In this document: one piece after another, positions 29,175 to 37,587 of the stretch
How positions within the stretch are numbered: the stretch's first letter is position 1
Layout of the letters: each line of letters begins with the position of its first letter
Translations under genes and position numbers: made by a program
The notes under the pieces: model-generated
What the model was told of the DNA's origin: nothing
Seen by the model: only the letters and a program-made list of their open reading frames with translations
Database searches by the model: none
Assembly: GCF_013166595.1 (NCBI RefSeq)
Contig: NZ_JABKKG010000001.1
Coordinates: 372,001-436,000 of the forward strand
DNA from: Palleniella intestinalis
GTDB lineage: Bacteria > Bacteroidota > Bacteroidia > Bacteroidales > Bacteroidaceae
Reading direction: 5' to 3'
DNA: 64,000 bases

Positions 29175-29232
29175 CAACGAAATGCCACAGTGGGTGACAA
29201 TATTTTTGCCACCTGCTGCACATACTTCAATT

Positions 29233-30309
29233 ATGGATAAAAAGAAAATTGTTTTCATACTCAATCCTATTTCCGGGACAACCAGCAAGGCCGGTATCCC
29301 CCAACTTATCGACACTATTCTTGACAAGGACAAGTTTTGCTACACCATAGCGGAAACAAAATATGCGGGACATGCCTCGGAACTGGCACGCGAAGCTGTC
29401 AGGGAGAACTACGACATTGCTGTCGCTGTCGGCGGAGACGGCACCGTCAACGAGGTGGCGCGTGCCATTGTCAACACGCCCACGGCTCTCGGCATAATAC
29501 CTTGCGGCTCCGGCAACGGTCTTGCACGCCACCTGATGCTGCCACTGAACGCAAAAGGAGCAATTGAGATAATCAACAAATGCGAAATCCATGACCTTGA
29601 CTATGGCGTGATAAACTCCATGCCTTTCTTCTGCACGTGCGGCATGGGATTCGACGCTTTCATATCAATGAAATTCGCGAACGCCGGCAAGCGCGGCCCA
29701 ATCACTTATGTCGAGAACGTGCTGAAAGAAGGGCTGAAGTACAAGCCTGAGACATATATCATAGAGGACGAGAGCGGCACAAAGAAGCATAAGGCGTTCC
29801 TCATCTCCATAGCCAACGCCTCGCAATACGGCAATGATGCTTACATCGCGCCACAGGCTTCCATGCGTGACGGACTGATGGACATCATCATCATGGAACC
29901 GTTTGACATGCTTGAGGCTGCACAGGTGTCGATAGACATGTTCAACAAGACACTTGACAAGAACTCCAAGATAAAGACTTTCCGCTCCAAGCATGTGCGC
30001 ATCCACCGCACAGAACCGGGAGTCATACATTATGACGGCGACCCGATAATGGCTGACTCTGACCTTGACATCTCCATACGCGAGAAAGGAATAAAAATCG
30101 TGACAAACCCTGACGCAGACAGAAAGAAGCGCCAACCATCGAAGGTGCAGACGGCGTTCAGCGAATTCCTTTCCTCTATCCATTCTGCACGGATGGAAGT
30201 GACAGACGCTGTGAAAGAGGTCAGCGAGGAAGTTGCCTCGGACATCTCGAAACAGGGGAAAAAAATGCAGCAAATAAGCAAAACGATACAAAACAAGCTT
30301 AACCTTTGA
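29233..30309 (+). CDS. Diacylglycerol/sphingosine kinase-family lipid kinase
   Basis: A 358-residue enzyme of the YegS/DgkB family that phosphorylates a lipid hydroxyl with ATP. The start at MDKKKIVFILNPISGT gives the canonical N-terminus. The nucleotide motif is VGGDGTVNEVA (67-74), followed by CGSGNGLARH. The C-terminal 60 residues are charged and helical (VTDAVKEVSEEVASDISKQG) and extend beyond the core domain. It is transcribed divergently from SPT, which suggests that a sphingoid base or ceramide-like lipid is the substrate. This is an inference from context; diacylglycerol is the default alternative. Confidence 0.85.
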   Translation: MDKKKIVFILNPISGTTSKAGIPQLIDTILDKDKFCYTIAETKYAGHASELAREAVRENYDIAVAVGGDGTVNEVARAIVNTPTALGIIPCGSGNGLARHLMLPLNAKGAIEIINKCEIHDLDYGVINSMPFFCTCGMGFDAFISMKFANAGKRGPITYVENVLKEGLKYKPETYIIEDESGTKKHKAFLISIANASQYGNDAYIAPQASMRDGLMDIIIMEPFDMLEAAQVSIDMFNKTLDKNSKIKTFRSKHVRIHRTEPGVIHYDGDPIMADSDLDISIREKGIKIVTNPDADRKKRQPSKVQTAFSEFLSSIHSARMEVTDAVKEVSEEVASDISKQGKKMQQISKTIQNKLNL

Positions 30310-30327
30310 CGGTTGGGCTTGTTTTTT
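30291..30327 (+). terminator. Terminator overlapping the lipid kinase stop codon
   Basis: AACAAGC-TTAACC pairs with GGTT-GGGCTTGTT, followed by TTTTT. The stop codon TGA lies in the loop. Confidence 0.8.
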
Positions 30328-30367
30328 GAATCATACAGACAAGAAAAAAACATAACATAAACGAACC

Positions 30368-31009
30368 ATGGTAAAAGCTATTCTTTTTGATTTTGACGGA
30401 ACTCTGGCAGACACAGCGCCCGGGATTGTGAAGACTATGGAGTGCACTTTCCAAGAAATGGGACTACCTATACCTTCGGAACAGGACATGCGCGCCACTA
30501 TCGGACTTCCATTGTCAAAGGCATTGCAAATGCTGAACGGGCTGGATGACAAGGCTACCGACAGAGCCACAGAGATCTACCGCCGCCTGTTTGTCACAGT
30601 GGAGGCTTCGCTCATCACCATATTCCCCGAAGTGAAGGAGACATTGCAAAGCCTGCACGACAAAGGCATACGGCTTGCGATATGCACGTCAAGGAACGTT
30701 GAGTCCTTGGACATGATTCTCCAACACCACGATATAGGGAAATTCTTTGAAACGAGGATAACCAACTCCGACAATCTTGCACCCAAACCGGCGCCGGACA
30801 TGGTGCTGGCACTTTTGGAACGGATGCACATCACTGCCGGCGAGGCTCTTGTCGTGGGTGACACAACGTTTGACATCGAAATGGGGAACAGTGCCGGATG
30901 CCGCACCATAGCCGTCACTTACGGCAACCATCCGGCAGAACGCATCGCATCCTCCCACCCCTCTGCCATGATTGACTCTTTCAGCAAATTGCTTGACGAG
31001 ATAAGGTAA
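30368..31009 (+). CDS. HAD-superfamily phosphatase, phosphoglycolate phosphatase-like
   Basis: A 213-residue subfamily IA HAD hydrolase. Motif I is ILFDFDGTLADT (Asp8, Asp10), motif II is ICTSRN, motif III is the KPAPD segment, and motif IV is VVGDTTFDIEMG. The helical cap between motifs I and II is of the Gph/PgmB type. Substrate cannot be told from sequence; phosphoglycolate or a sugar phosphate is likely. It lies between the lipid kinase and dinB without clear operon links. Confidence 0.85.
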   Translation: MVKAILFDFDGTLADTAPGIVKTMECTFQEMGLPIPSEQDMRATIGLPLSKALQMLNGLDDKATDRATEIYRRLFVTVEASLITIFPEVKETLQSLHDKGIRLAICTSRNVESLDMILQHHDIGKFFETRITNSDNLAPKPAPDMVLALLERMHITAGEALVVGDTTFDIEMGNSAGCRTIAVTYGNHPAERIASSHPSAMIDSFSKLLDEIR

Positions 31010-31078
31010 GTAACTTTTGGAAATTAGTTTAGTACAAACATAACTTAAATATAAAGTAATTTACAATAGTTACTTAAC
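31007..31078. repeat. AT-rich interspersed repeat, copy 2
   Basis: 31030-31078 matches 5281-5329 with two mismatches. It begins at the end of the HAD gene and stops ten bases before the dinB start, so it makes up the whole dinB upstream spacer. Confidence 0.7.
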
Positions 31079-31087
31079 ACAACTGAA

Positions 31088-32164
31088 TTGACACGCAAAA
31101 TCATTCATATCGACATGGACAGCTACTATGCCTCCGTGGAGCAAAGGGACAATCCTGAGCTCAGAGGCAAGCCATGCGCCGTTGGCGGGCTCTCCGACCG
31201 TGGAGTGCTGTCAACGGCAAGCTATGAAGCAAGGAAATTCGGCGTGCACTCCGCAATGTCCACAAAGCGTGCCTTGGAACTCTGCCCCGAGCTCATTGTC
31301 ATCAAGGGAGACCATGACAAATACAAGCGCGTGTCAAAACAGATACACGAGATATTCCATGAATACACCGACCTCATCGAGCCTATATCACTTGACGAGG
31401 CATTTCTCGACGTCACAAGCAACAAGCAGGGAGATGTCTATGCCACACAGACGGCACGCGAGATAAAGCAGAAGATTAAAGAACGCCTGGCACTCACCGC
31501 GTCGGCAGGAGTGTCCTACTGCAAGTTCCTCGCAAAGATAGCGTCCGACTACAACAAACCGGACGGACTGTGCGTAATCCAACCCGAAAAAGCGCTTGAC
31601 TTCATAGCTTCCTTGCCGATTGAGAAATTCTGGGGAGTCGGCAACATCACGGCAAGGCGCATGCACCAATTAGGGATAAACTGCGGATTCCAGCTGCACC
31701 AATGGTCACTGCAAGGACTGACGAAGGAGTTCGGCAAAGCGGGGAGGATCTACTACAATTTCGCCCGTGGCATAGACGAGCGCCCCGTGATTGCCGAAAG
31801 GGAGCGCAAGAGTGTCGGATGCGAGACAACATTTGAGAAGGACATCCACAAGAAAGCGGCTGTAATCATCGAACTCTACCACATCGCAGAGGAGCTCATA
31901 CGGCGGCTTGACAAATCGGGGTTCCAAGGATATACACTGACTCTTAAAGTGAAATATCACGACTTCACGCAAATAACAAGAAGCCATACCGACAGCATCG
32001 TGTTCTCAAAAATGAACAACATTCTCCCTGTTGCCAAAAGACTTCTTGCCGATGTTGAGTTTGACAAGGAGCATAAAATCCGACTTCTGGGGCTCAGTGT
32101 GTCCAACCAACGGGACGAACTGCTCCACAAAACGAATTGGACAGAGCAAGAACTCGGACTATAA
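31088..32164 (+). CDS. dinB: DNA polymerase IV (Y family), TTG start
   Basis: A 358-residue translesion polymerase. Metal-binding Asp9 and Asp11 are in IHIDMDSYYASVEQRD; Asp103 and Glu104 are in SLDEAFLDV. Fingers, palm and thumb (helix-hairpin-helix near 180-205, ENF..WGVGNITA) are followed by the little-finger domain from about 240. The only start that gives the canonical N-terminus is TTG at 31088; no ATG lies upstream in frame within the spacer. No beta-clamp-binding peptide is obvious at the C-terminus. It is error-prone and usually damage-induced; no LexA-type box was recognised. Confidence 0.93.
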   Translation: MTRKIIHIDMDSYYASVEQRDNPELRGKPCAVGGLSDRGVLSTASYEARKFGVHSAMSTKRALELCPELIVIKGDHDKYKRVSKQIHEIFHEYTDLIEPISLDEAFLDVTSNKQGDVYATQTAREIKQKIKERLALTASAGVSYCKFLAKIASDYNKPDGLCVIQPEKALDFIASLPIEKFWGVGNITARRMHQLGINCGFQLHQWSLQGLTKEFGKAGRIYYNFARGIDERPVIAERERKSVGCETTFEKDIHKKAAVIIELYHIAEELIRRLDKSGFQGYTLTLKVKYHDFTQITRSHTDSIVFSKMNNILPVAKRLLADVEFDKEHKIRLLGLSVSNQRDELLHKTNWTEQELGL

Positions 32165-32219
32165 CCGCCAACCCAAGCATACCACAGGACGAGGCTTAAT
32201 TGATAAAAAACAGTGGAAG

Positions 32220-32316
32220 GTGTGGCGGAGCCACAGTCCTTATGGTAACCCCTGACTTTAGTCATGGGAAAGGTCAATAATCCATACATAATGTGTGGCA
32301 GCGCCACACTCCTTTA
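32220..32316. repeat. Composite three-hairpin repeat, copy R1
   Basis: Three hairpins in order: GTGTGGCGGAGCCACA (32220-32235), CCCCTGACTTTAGTCATGGG (32249-32268), GTGTGGCAGCGCCACAC (32293-32309) followed by TCCTTTA. The same series occurs twice near 37.2-37.5 kb. The remainder of the 32165-32433 spacer is AT-rich. Confidence 0.8.
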
Positions 32317-32433
32317 TAGCCTTTTGAAGAATAATACTATAAGATACTAATGTACAAAAGCTTGATTGCTTGGCATTATTTTTTATAGTACACTACTTAA
32401 AATAAAATAATACACCTAACTAAAAAAAACAAA

Positions 32434-34080
32434 ATGAACTACAAAATGAAACGAGCATTAATGCTTTTGGCTATGACGGCAGCCATGACAAATGGCTCTG
32501 CAAAGCCTGAAAACACAGAAAGAACAATACGCAACGACTGCTTCTGGCAGACAGTCGATGGGGAGACTATCTATTCGCAAGGCGGAGGAATATTCCGGTT
32601 CGAAGACCCGGAGACAAAGAAAATGCGCTATTACTGGTACGGCGTGAAATACTACGCCGCAGAGGAATACCGCAAAGACCCTTCGGTCACCCTGCCGAAT
32701 GCGCAATATGATTGCGTGACATGCTACGTCTCTGACGATTTGGCCAACTGGAAATCCCTTGGCGAAGCAGTCAGCCACGAAGAGATTGACAAGCATGCCG
32801 GCCGGACATGGCTGGGACGACTCGGCGTGGTGAAGGTGGACAGTGTCTACGCCATGTTCGTGCAGTGCGGCAGCCAAGTGCTTGTGGCAGAGTCTGCCAA
32901 TCCTGCCGGCCCGTTCAAATGGGGCAGACTGATAAACATGAAGGACATGGTGGGCACGACAAACACAGGCGACCAGACTGTTTTCGTGGACGAGGACACA
33001 GGCAAAGGCTACCTGGTCTGCAGCAAAGGCAGCGGGCGCAACCGCATCTTCGTGGCGGAAATCGGACGCACCCAGGACGGCTCAATAGGACTTTTGGACT
33101 GCACAAAGGTCTATGAGGGAGCTGGCCGTGAAGGAAACTGCATGTTCAAGTATGGCGGAAAGTACTATCTCTGCGCCTCAAACCTCTACGGCTGGGACTG
33201 CTCCTACGCCTATTTCCTTGTCGCCGACAATGTGAAAGGACCTTACCGTGAGGCGATAGCCGGCTACAAGCGCCCGGACAACGACTATCCGCTGAACATA
33301 AGCAACGCCATGCAGATAATGCCGGGCAGCGAGCGCGACTATGCGCACCTCTCGCAAACGGGATTCTTCTACACACTGCGCGGCACCGGCGGCGAGCTTG
33401 TCCTGTACTGCGGCGACCGCTGGGCGGAGTTCGCAGGCAACGGCATCGGCTACAACCAATGGGTGCCATTGTCGTTTGACGGGGAAATCCCTCACTTCAA
33501 CTCCATTTCGGAATGGCATCTTGACCCTAAGAACGCTTCATGGAGCGTCGGCAGCAAGAACAACTATGCCATAAACGGCAGCTTCGACGCCGACCGAAGG
33601 ATAATCCCTCTCGCCGCCAAACCGCGCCAAGACTACCTCACAGGGTGGACAACAGAATTCCTGAAGGGCAGCATCGCCACTGTGGCAGACACACTCTCCC
33701 CTCGCCTTAACCACGCGAAAAGCCGAGAGGACAGACGGCAGACCACCGGCGAAATGGCACTCCTCATCACTGACACTCAGCCTTTCGAGCGCCGTGTCAG
33801 CCAGGAAATAACCGCCACGCCATACGTCCCCTTGCCCGACGGCTGCTACACGATGACGGCAAAAGTCAAGACAGAACAGCCATTCAAACAGCTCCGCATC
33901 TTCGCAGAAACAGGAGGCAGGGAGTTCAAGGCTTCTGCCAAAAAACAAAAAGGCGAATGGCAGACCGTCGAACTGAAAGGAATCCGCCTGACAGGTGGCA
34001 AAGTGAAGATTGGCATCCACGCCAAAGGCAATACCAATGCACGCTGCCTTGTGGACGACATCACCCTCATCCGCGAGTAA
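32434..34080 (+). CDS. Secreted GH43-like glycosidase with C-terminal beta-sandwich domain
   Basis: A 548-residue exported protein (signal peptide ending TNGSA; the ATG at codon 5 is an alternative start). Residues about 30-370 form a five-bladed propeller of GH43/DUF type: GGIFRFEDPETKKMRYYWYG, then YVSDDLANWKSLG, VGTTNTGDQTVFVDEDTGKGYLVC and GREGNCMFKYGGKYYLCAS. The last 150 residues look like a carbohydrate-binding sandwich ending in NARCLVDDITLI. It probably cleaves exo-linked galactose or arabinose from plant polysaccharide. The catalytic Asp/Glu triad was not assigned with certainty. Confidence 0.78.
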   Translation: MNYKMKRALMLLAMTAAMTNGSAKPENTERTIRNDCFWQTVDGETIYSQGGGIFRFEDPETKKMRYYWYGVKYYAAEEYRKDPSVTLPNAQYDCVTCYVSDDLANWKSLGEAVSHEEIDKHAGRTWLGRLGVVKVDSVYAMFVQCGSQVLVAESANPAGPFKWGRLINMKDMVGTTNTGDQTVFVDEDTGKGYLVCSKGSGRNRIFVAEIGRTQDGSIGLLDCTKVYEGAGREGNCMFKYGGKYYLCASNLYGWDCSYAYFLVADNVKGPYREAIAGYKRPDNDYPLNISNAMQIMPGSERDYAHLSQTGFFYTLRGTGGELVLYCGDRWAEFAGNGIGYNQWVPLSFDGEIPHFNSISEWHLDPKNASWSVGSKNNYAINGSFDADRRIIPLAAKPRQDYLTGWTTEFLKGSIATVADTLSPRLNHAKSREDRRQTTGEMALLITDTQPFERRVSQEITATPYVPLPDGCYTMTAKVKTEQPFKQLRIFAETGGREFKASAKKQKGEWQTVELKGIRLTGGKVKIGIHAKGNTNARCLVDDITLIRE

Positions 34081-34135
34081 AGTCCACAGAAAACACCCCT
34101 TCCGCAACAACACTGAAACAACATCCCGACAAAGG

Positions 34136-34188
34136 CATTTTCCCGAGTCGCCGGCTTGACCGCCTCGAGTTGGCGACTCGGGAAAATG
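34136..34188. repeat. 17-bp perfect inverted repeat between convergent genes
   Basis: CATTTTCCCGAGTCGCC and its exact complement, with a 19-base loop, lie between the GH43-like and outer-membrane protein genes. There is no U tract outside the stem on either strand, but it may still end both transcripts. Confidence 0.65.
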
Positions 34189-34191
34189 GAT

Positions 34192-36501
34192 TCAGAAACG
34201 TGCTTTCTCCGTTGTGCCGGCACCTGTGCCACGGTATCGGTCACGTATTGTGTTGAAACGGTACTGCAATGTGAGCATAACGGAACGTGAAGAGGTGAAA
34301 TCACGCCGGGCTGTCTGCACAGCATCACTATATAAGAAGAAATCCTTGCCCGACTTGTCAAAAATGTCCTTTGCCTCAAGCGTTATGCTGAACGTGTCTT
34401 TGAAAAAGGCTTTATACAGTTTCGCATTGACATGCCACGGAGTGTTCGACAAATAAGTGTTCCTGTCATAGCCACGTGTCATCAGCTGCGCATCCACATT
34501 CAGCCAGATGCCCAAAGGCATTTTCACGGCATTCTGCCATTGGAACATGAAAATCGGAGTGTTCATCGACATCGGTTTGCCACAGACATCAAGCGTAAGC
34601 CACTGCTTCATCATGCCCACATTGACCTTTGGCTGCCATGGTCCGACCGTAAACCGGCCGCCGGCAAACGCCTGAAAACAATGGCGACGGTCAAGATTCT
34701 CCGTCTTTATGAGTGTTGCCTCTCCATTCTCTCCATAAGGTTCGGTCACATGGTACACACCGTCCTTGAAATAAGTGTAGGACAGTTGTGCAAAGAACCG
34801 GTGCCATGACGCCGTCAATCCGACAGTATGCAGCTTGGCAGGGTTCAGGTACGGGTTGCCTGTCTCGTATGTCATACGGTTGATGTAAGAGACAGTGCCG
34901 TCAAGTTGCCCGTAGCCCGGACGCACCGTCTTACAGGAATAGTCAAGTCCCATTCTGACTTTGCCTATTTGCGCGGCAATGTTTAAGGAAGGAAAGATAT
35001 TGTTATATGTACGGCTCTGGTCATCATTGCGTTGCCCATTCTCATAATAATCGAATGTCACATGCTCATAACGCACACCGACACCGACATTGAACACCCC
35101 TATCTGCTGACCGAACTCCACAAAAGAGGCTATGTTGCTTTCCTCCACACGACTGTCTGAGCCTCCCATTTCCGCAAGGTTTGTGGCAAAGACATTGGTG
35201 TTGCGTGAGTTGGTGTACTCCTCCCCTATTTCTATGCCGCCTTTTCCTATCGGATAGCTTATGACAAGTTTTTCCGCAAACATAAGGCTGTGGGTGGATG
35301 TCCTTGTGGTGACAATGCGGCCGTCGCCCGACTTGCTCTGCTCATCGTTGAACGCTGATTCGCGGTTTTTATACCAAAGGTAGTCGGCATTAAAGTCTAT
35401 GCCGAGTTTTCCGGCAGAACCATTGTAGTAGATGTTGGCATAATGGCGCGGAAGAGCGAAGGATTCCTGCTCGACATTGATGTCATATTTGTCAAGCAAC
35501 GTGCCATTCCGCGATATTTCCGACGGCATGCTTCCTGTTTGCTTGTGGCGGTTCCAACCGTTCTGATAGTATGCGCCTAACGAATGATTGCTGTTTATCA
35601 TCCAGGAGAATCCCACTTTTCCCGTCATGTCGTTATACGAATCCTTGCCCGAAGTGCGGATAAGCTGTTTGTAAATGTGCTCCGCAGTTGTTGTGGTCAT
35701 GTCGTTAGTGCGGTCAAACAGACTGTTGCCATGCCACCATCCATAGTTTGCAAACAGCTCAAAACCACGTGTGCGGTATTTCAAATCAATAGAGTTGCCG
35801 GTACGGAAATAATGCAGGAAACCGTTATCCGTCCTGAATGTTCCGCTCCATCCGTCACCTTTCGGAGTCTTTGTGCGTATGCGTATCACCGATTGCACGT
35901 CAGCCGAATATGCCGCACTTGGATTGGTGATGACCTCTACAGCCTTTATGTCCTGAGAATTCAGCTGTCCAAGGTCTTGAAGATTATTGACCTTGCGCCC
36001 GTTGACATAGATTGCCGGTGCACCTTTTCCGAACACCTCCACAGCCCCACCATTGCTAACGACCATCGGGACTTGTGCCAGCACATCATTAGCAGTGCCT
36101 GCAATGGCGAGTGAAGTGCCTTCAACGGTTGTCACCAAGGCATTGCCTTTCAGCGTTGTAGTCGGACGGACCGATTTCACGACAACATCGCCAAGTTGGA
36201 CAGCAGCGGGTCTTAGGATTATTGTCCCCATATCACCGGACGCGGGTACAGCGACAGAAGCGGCATCATAGCCGACAAACGAGACTTTCGCCGTCAGCCT
36301 ACAGTCCGATTCCAAAGCAAGGGAAAAGCTGCCTGCCTCATCCGTTATGCAGCCTGCCATGTAGTTTGAATCGCAATAAAGTACAATGTTGGCGAAAGAA
36401 AGCGGAGCATTGCTTTCGTCAAGCACCGTGCCCTTAATGTCACGGCAGAGTGCCGGACAAGCGGACATAATGCCGATTACAAATAAAAGAATCTGTTTCA
36501 T
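34192..36501 (-). CDS. Outer-membrane beta-barrel protein, TonB-dependent receptor-like
   Basis: A 769-residue protein: signal peptide to about residue 19, a CarboxypepD-regulatory-like domain (20-95; GTVLDESNAPLSFANIVLY), a plug (about 100-215; VLAQVPMVVSNGGAVEVFGKG with IYVNGRKV), then a large beta-barrel of the outer-membrane family 3 type. No SusD partner is adjacent, so it is not a classical PUL transporter. It may import metal chelates or peptides, or play a different role. It overlaps the upstream lipoprotein gene by four bases. Confidence 0.85.
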   Translation of the reverse strand: MKQILLFVIGIMSACPALCRDIKGTVLDESNAPLSFANIVLYCDSNYMAGCITDEAGSFSLALESDCRLTAKVSFVGYDAASVAVPASGDMGTIILRPAAVQLGDVVVKSVRPTTTLKGNALVTTVEGTSLAIAGTANDVLAQVPMVVSNGGAVEVFGKGAPAIYVNGRKVNNLQDLGQLNSQDIKAVEVITNPSAAYSADVQSVIRIRTKTPKGDGWSGTFRTDNGFLHYFRTGNSIDLKYRTRGFELFANYGWWHGNSLFDRTNDMTTTTAEHIYKQLIRTSGKDSYNDMTGKVGFSWMINSNHSLGAYYQNGWNRHKQTGSMPSEISRNGTLLDKYDINVEQESFALPRHYANIYYNGSAGKLGIDFNADYLWYKNRESAFNDEQSKSGDGRIVTTRTSTHSLMFAEKLVISYPIGKGGIEIGEEYTNSRNTNVFATNLAEMGGSDSRVEESNIASFVEFGQQIGVFNVGVGVRYEHVTFDYYENGQRNDDQSRTYNNIFPSLNIAAQIGKVRMGLDYSCKTVRPGYGQLDGTVSYINRMTYETGNPYLNPAKLHTVGLTASWHRFFAQLSYTYFKDGVYHVTEPYGENGEATLIKTENLDRRHCFQAFAGGRFTVGPWQPKVNVGMMKQWLTLDVCGKPMSMNTPIFMFQWQNAVKMPLGIWLNVDAQLMTRGYDRNTYLSNTPWHVNAKLYKAFFKDTFSITLEAKDIFDKSGKDFFLYSDAVQTARRDFTSSRSVMLTLQYRFNTIRDRYRGTGAGTTEKARF

Positions 36502-36923
36502 CGTGCCCGTTTTTTAAGTTCCACAAGTGCATCAATAAGACTTCCGTCAAGGTTAATCCCTGCTCCCTTCATTTCTTCTGTCACTTTCCGCTTGACCTCA
36601 TCAAGCATACGCCCATTAAGGTCTTCCCAAGAGTACACCTTTGAGAAATCATCATTGCCAACAACACGTGCATTCCGCTCTACTTTATTGCCAAGCGAGT
36701 CTGCCACATAATAAATCACGCCTGCACTGCAACCTCCTTTCACATCTTTGACATCGAACATGCCGACATATTCCACCATGCCTTTGGAACCAAGATGTGA
36801 GAGTACGGCATGTTCAAGGTTACGGTCACGACAGTCACCTTTACCGGAAAGATTACCACACGAAAAGAACATTGTCGAAGCCATCATAAATGCGATGGCA
36901 CGAATTGAGATAGTTTTAGACAT
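36498..36923 (-). CDS. Small predicted lipoprotein coupled to the outer-membrane barrel
   Basis: A 141-residue protein from the ATG that yields the leader MSKTISIRAIAFMMAST; the lipobox is MFFSC. The mature domain (RNLEHAVLSHLGSKGMVEYV... then SWEDLNGRMLDEVKRKVTEEM) is not recognised. Its stop overlaps the start of the barrel gene as ATGA, so the two are translationally coupled and probably act together at the envelope. An ATG two codons upstream is an equal start candidate. Confidence 0.65.
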   Translation of the reverse strand: MSKTISIRAIAFMMASTMFFSCGNLSGKGDCRDRNLEHAVLSHLGSKGMVEYVGMFDVKDVKGGCSAGVIYYVADSLGNKVERNARVVGNDDFSKVYSWEDLNGRMLDEVKRKVTEEMKGAGINLDGSLIDALVELKKRAR

Positions 36924-36991
36924 AAGCATCAAAATATTATTAGTTTTTTTAATAGTCCAACCAGCTAACACTTAACCGCTGATTTCTGATG

Positions 36992-37024
36992 CAAAATTAC
37001 GCCTAAAACTATCTTAACTCCAAA
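36992..37024 (-). promoter_or_regulatory. Promoter of the lipoprotein/outer-membrane barrel pair
   Basis: On the minus strand TTTG (37021-37024), 21 bases, TAATTTTG (36992-36999), a near-consensus promoter about 70 bases before the lipoprotein start. Confidence 0.75.
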
Positions 37025-37191
37025 TATACAAATCTAAATTTACATTACACAAAGTATTGATTATCAGCACCACAATCCATTAAAAGTCTTAATATCGGCA
37101 TTTCCAACCTTAATGTTTGCTTAATGCTGCCCGGTAAAATTCCACAAGTTGTTGTGAAATCAAATTTTCATATAAAATGTTTCGCACAAGA

Positions 37192-37369
37192 TGTGGCAGA
37201 GCCACAGCCCTTATGGGAAACCTCCCCGATAAGCTAAACGAGCAGAGCGAAACTTGTTTCAGCTATGCCGTGGCGAGGGGAGGTAGAGCGAAGCTCAAAC
37301 ATCCCTGACTTCAGTCATGGGGATTAGAGATAATCTCCATAAGTTGTGTGGCAGCGCCACACTCCTTTC
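37192..37369. repeat. Composite three-hairpin repeat, copy R2 with internal insertion
   Basis: TGTGGCAGAGCCACA (37192-37206), then an insertion of about 70 bases bounded by CCTCCCC/GGGGAGG, then CCCTGACTTCAGTCATGGGG (37303-37322), then GTGTGGCAGCGCCACAC (37346-37362) with TCCTTT. Same order as R1. Confidence 0.8.
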
Positions 37370-37388
37370 TGTTTCAACTCCTTAACCA

Positions 37389-37494
37389 CAATAAAGGAGT
37401 GTGGTTCCACCACACAATGCAGAGAGCATTCTTGTTGTCCCCACTGCTGAAGCAGGGGGGGGGTACCGTAAGGACTGTGGCTCCGCCACACTTT
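37389..37494. repeat. Composite three-hairpin repeat, copy R3 (inverted), with a G9 run
   Basis: In reverse orientation: GTGTGGTTCCACCACAC (37399-37415), a middle hairpin with a run of nine G at 37455-37463, and TGTGGCTCCGCCACAC (37476-37491). R2 and R3 face each other and together fill the 36.9-37.6 kb spacer. Confidence 0.75.
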
Positions 37495-37587
37495 ACAGCG
37501 AAAATCCTGTTGCTGTATGCGAAGATAGGGGCTTGTCACAACTGAAATTGTATTGTATATGTTTACCGGAGAGTAATAAATGTTTGC

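Noticed and set aside
29021-29230. 70-codon N-terminal extension of serine palmitoyltransferase
   Set aside because: It crosses the divergent promoter region; the canonical N-terminus begins at 29020.
32165-32433. Insertion sequence next to dinB
   Set aside because: Only hairpin repeats are present; there is no transposase frame and no target duplication.
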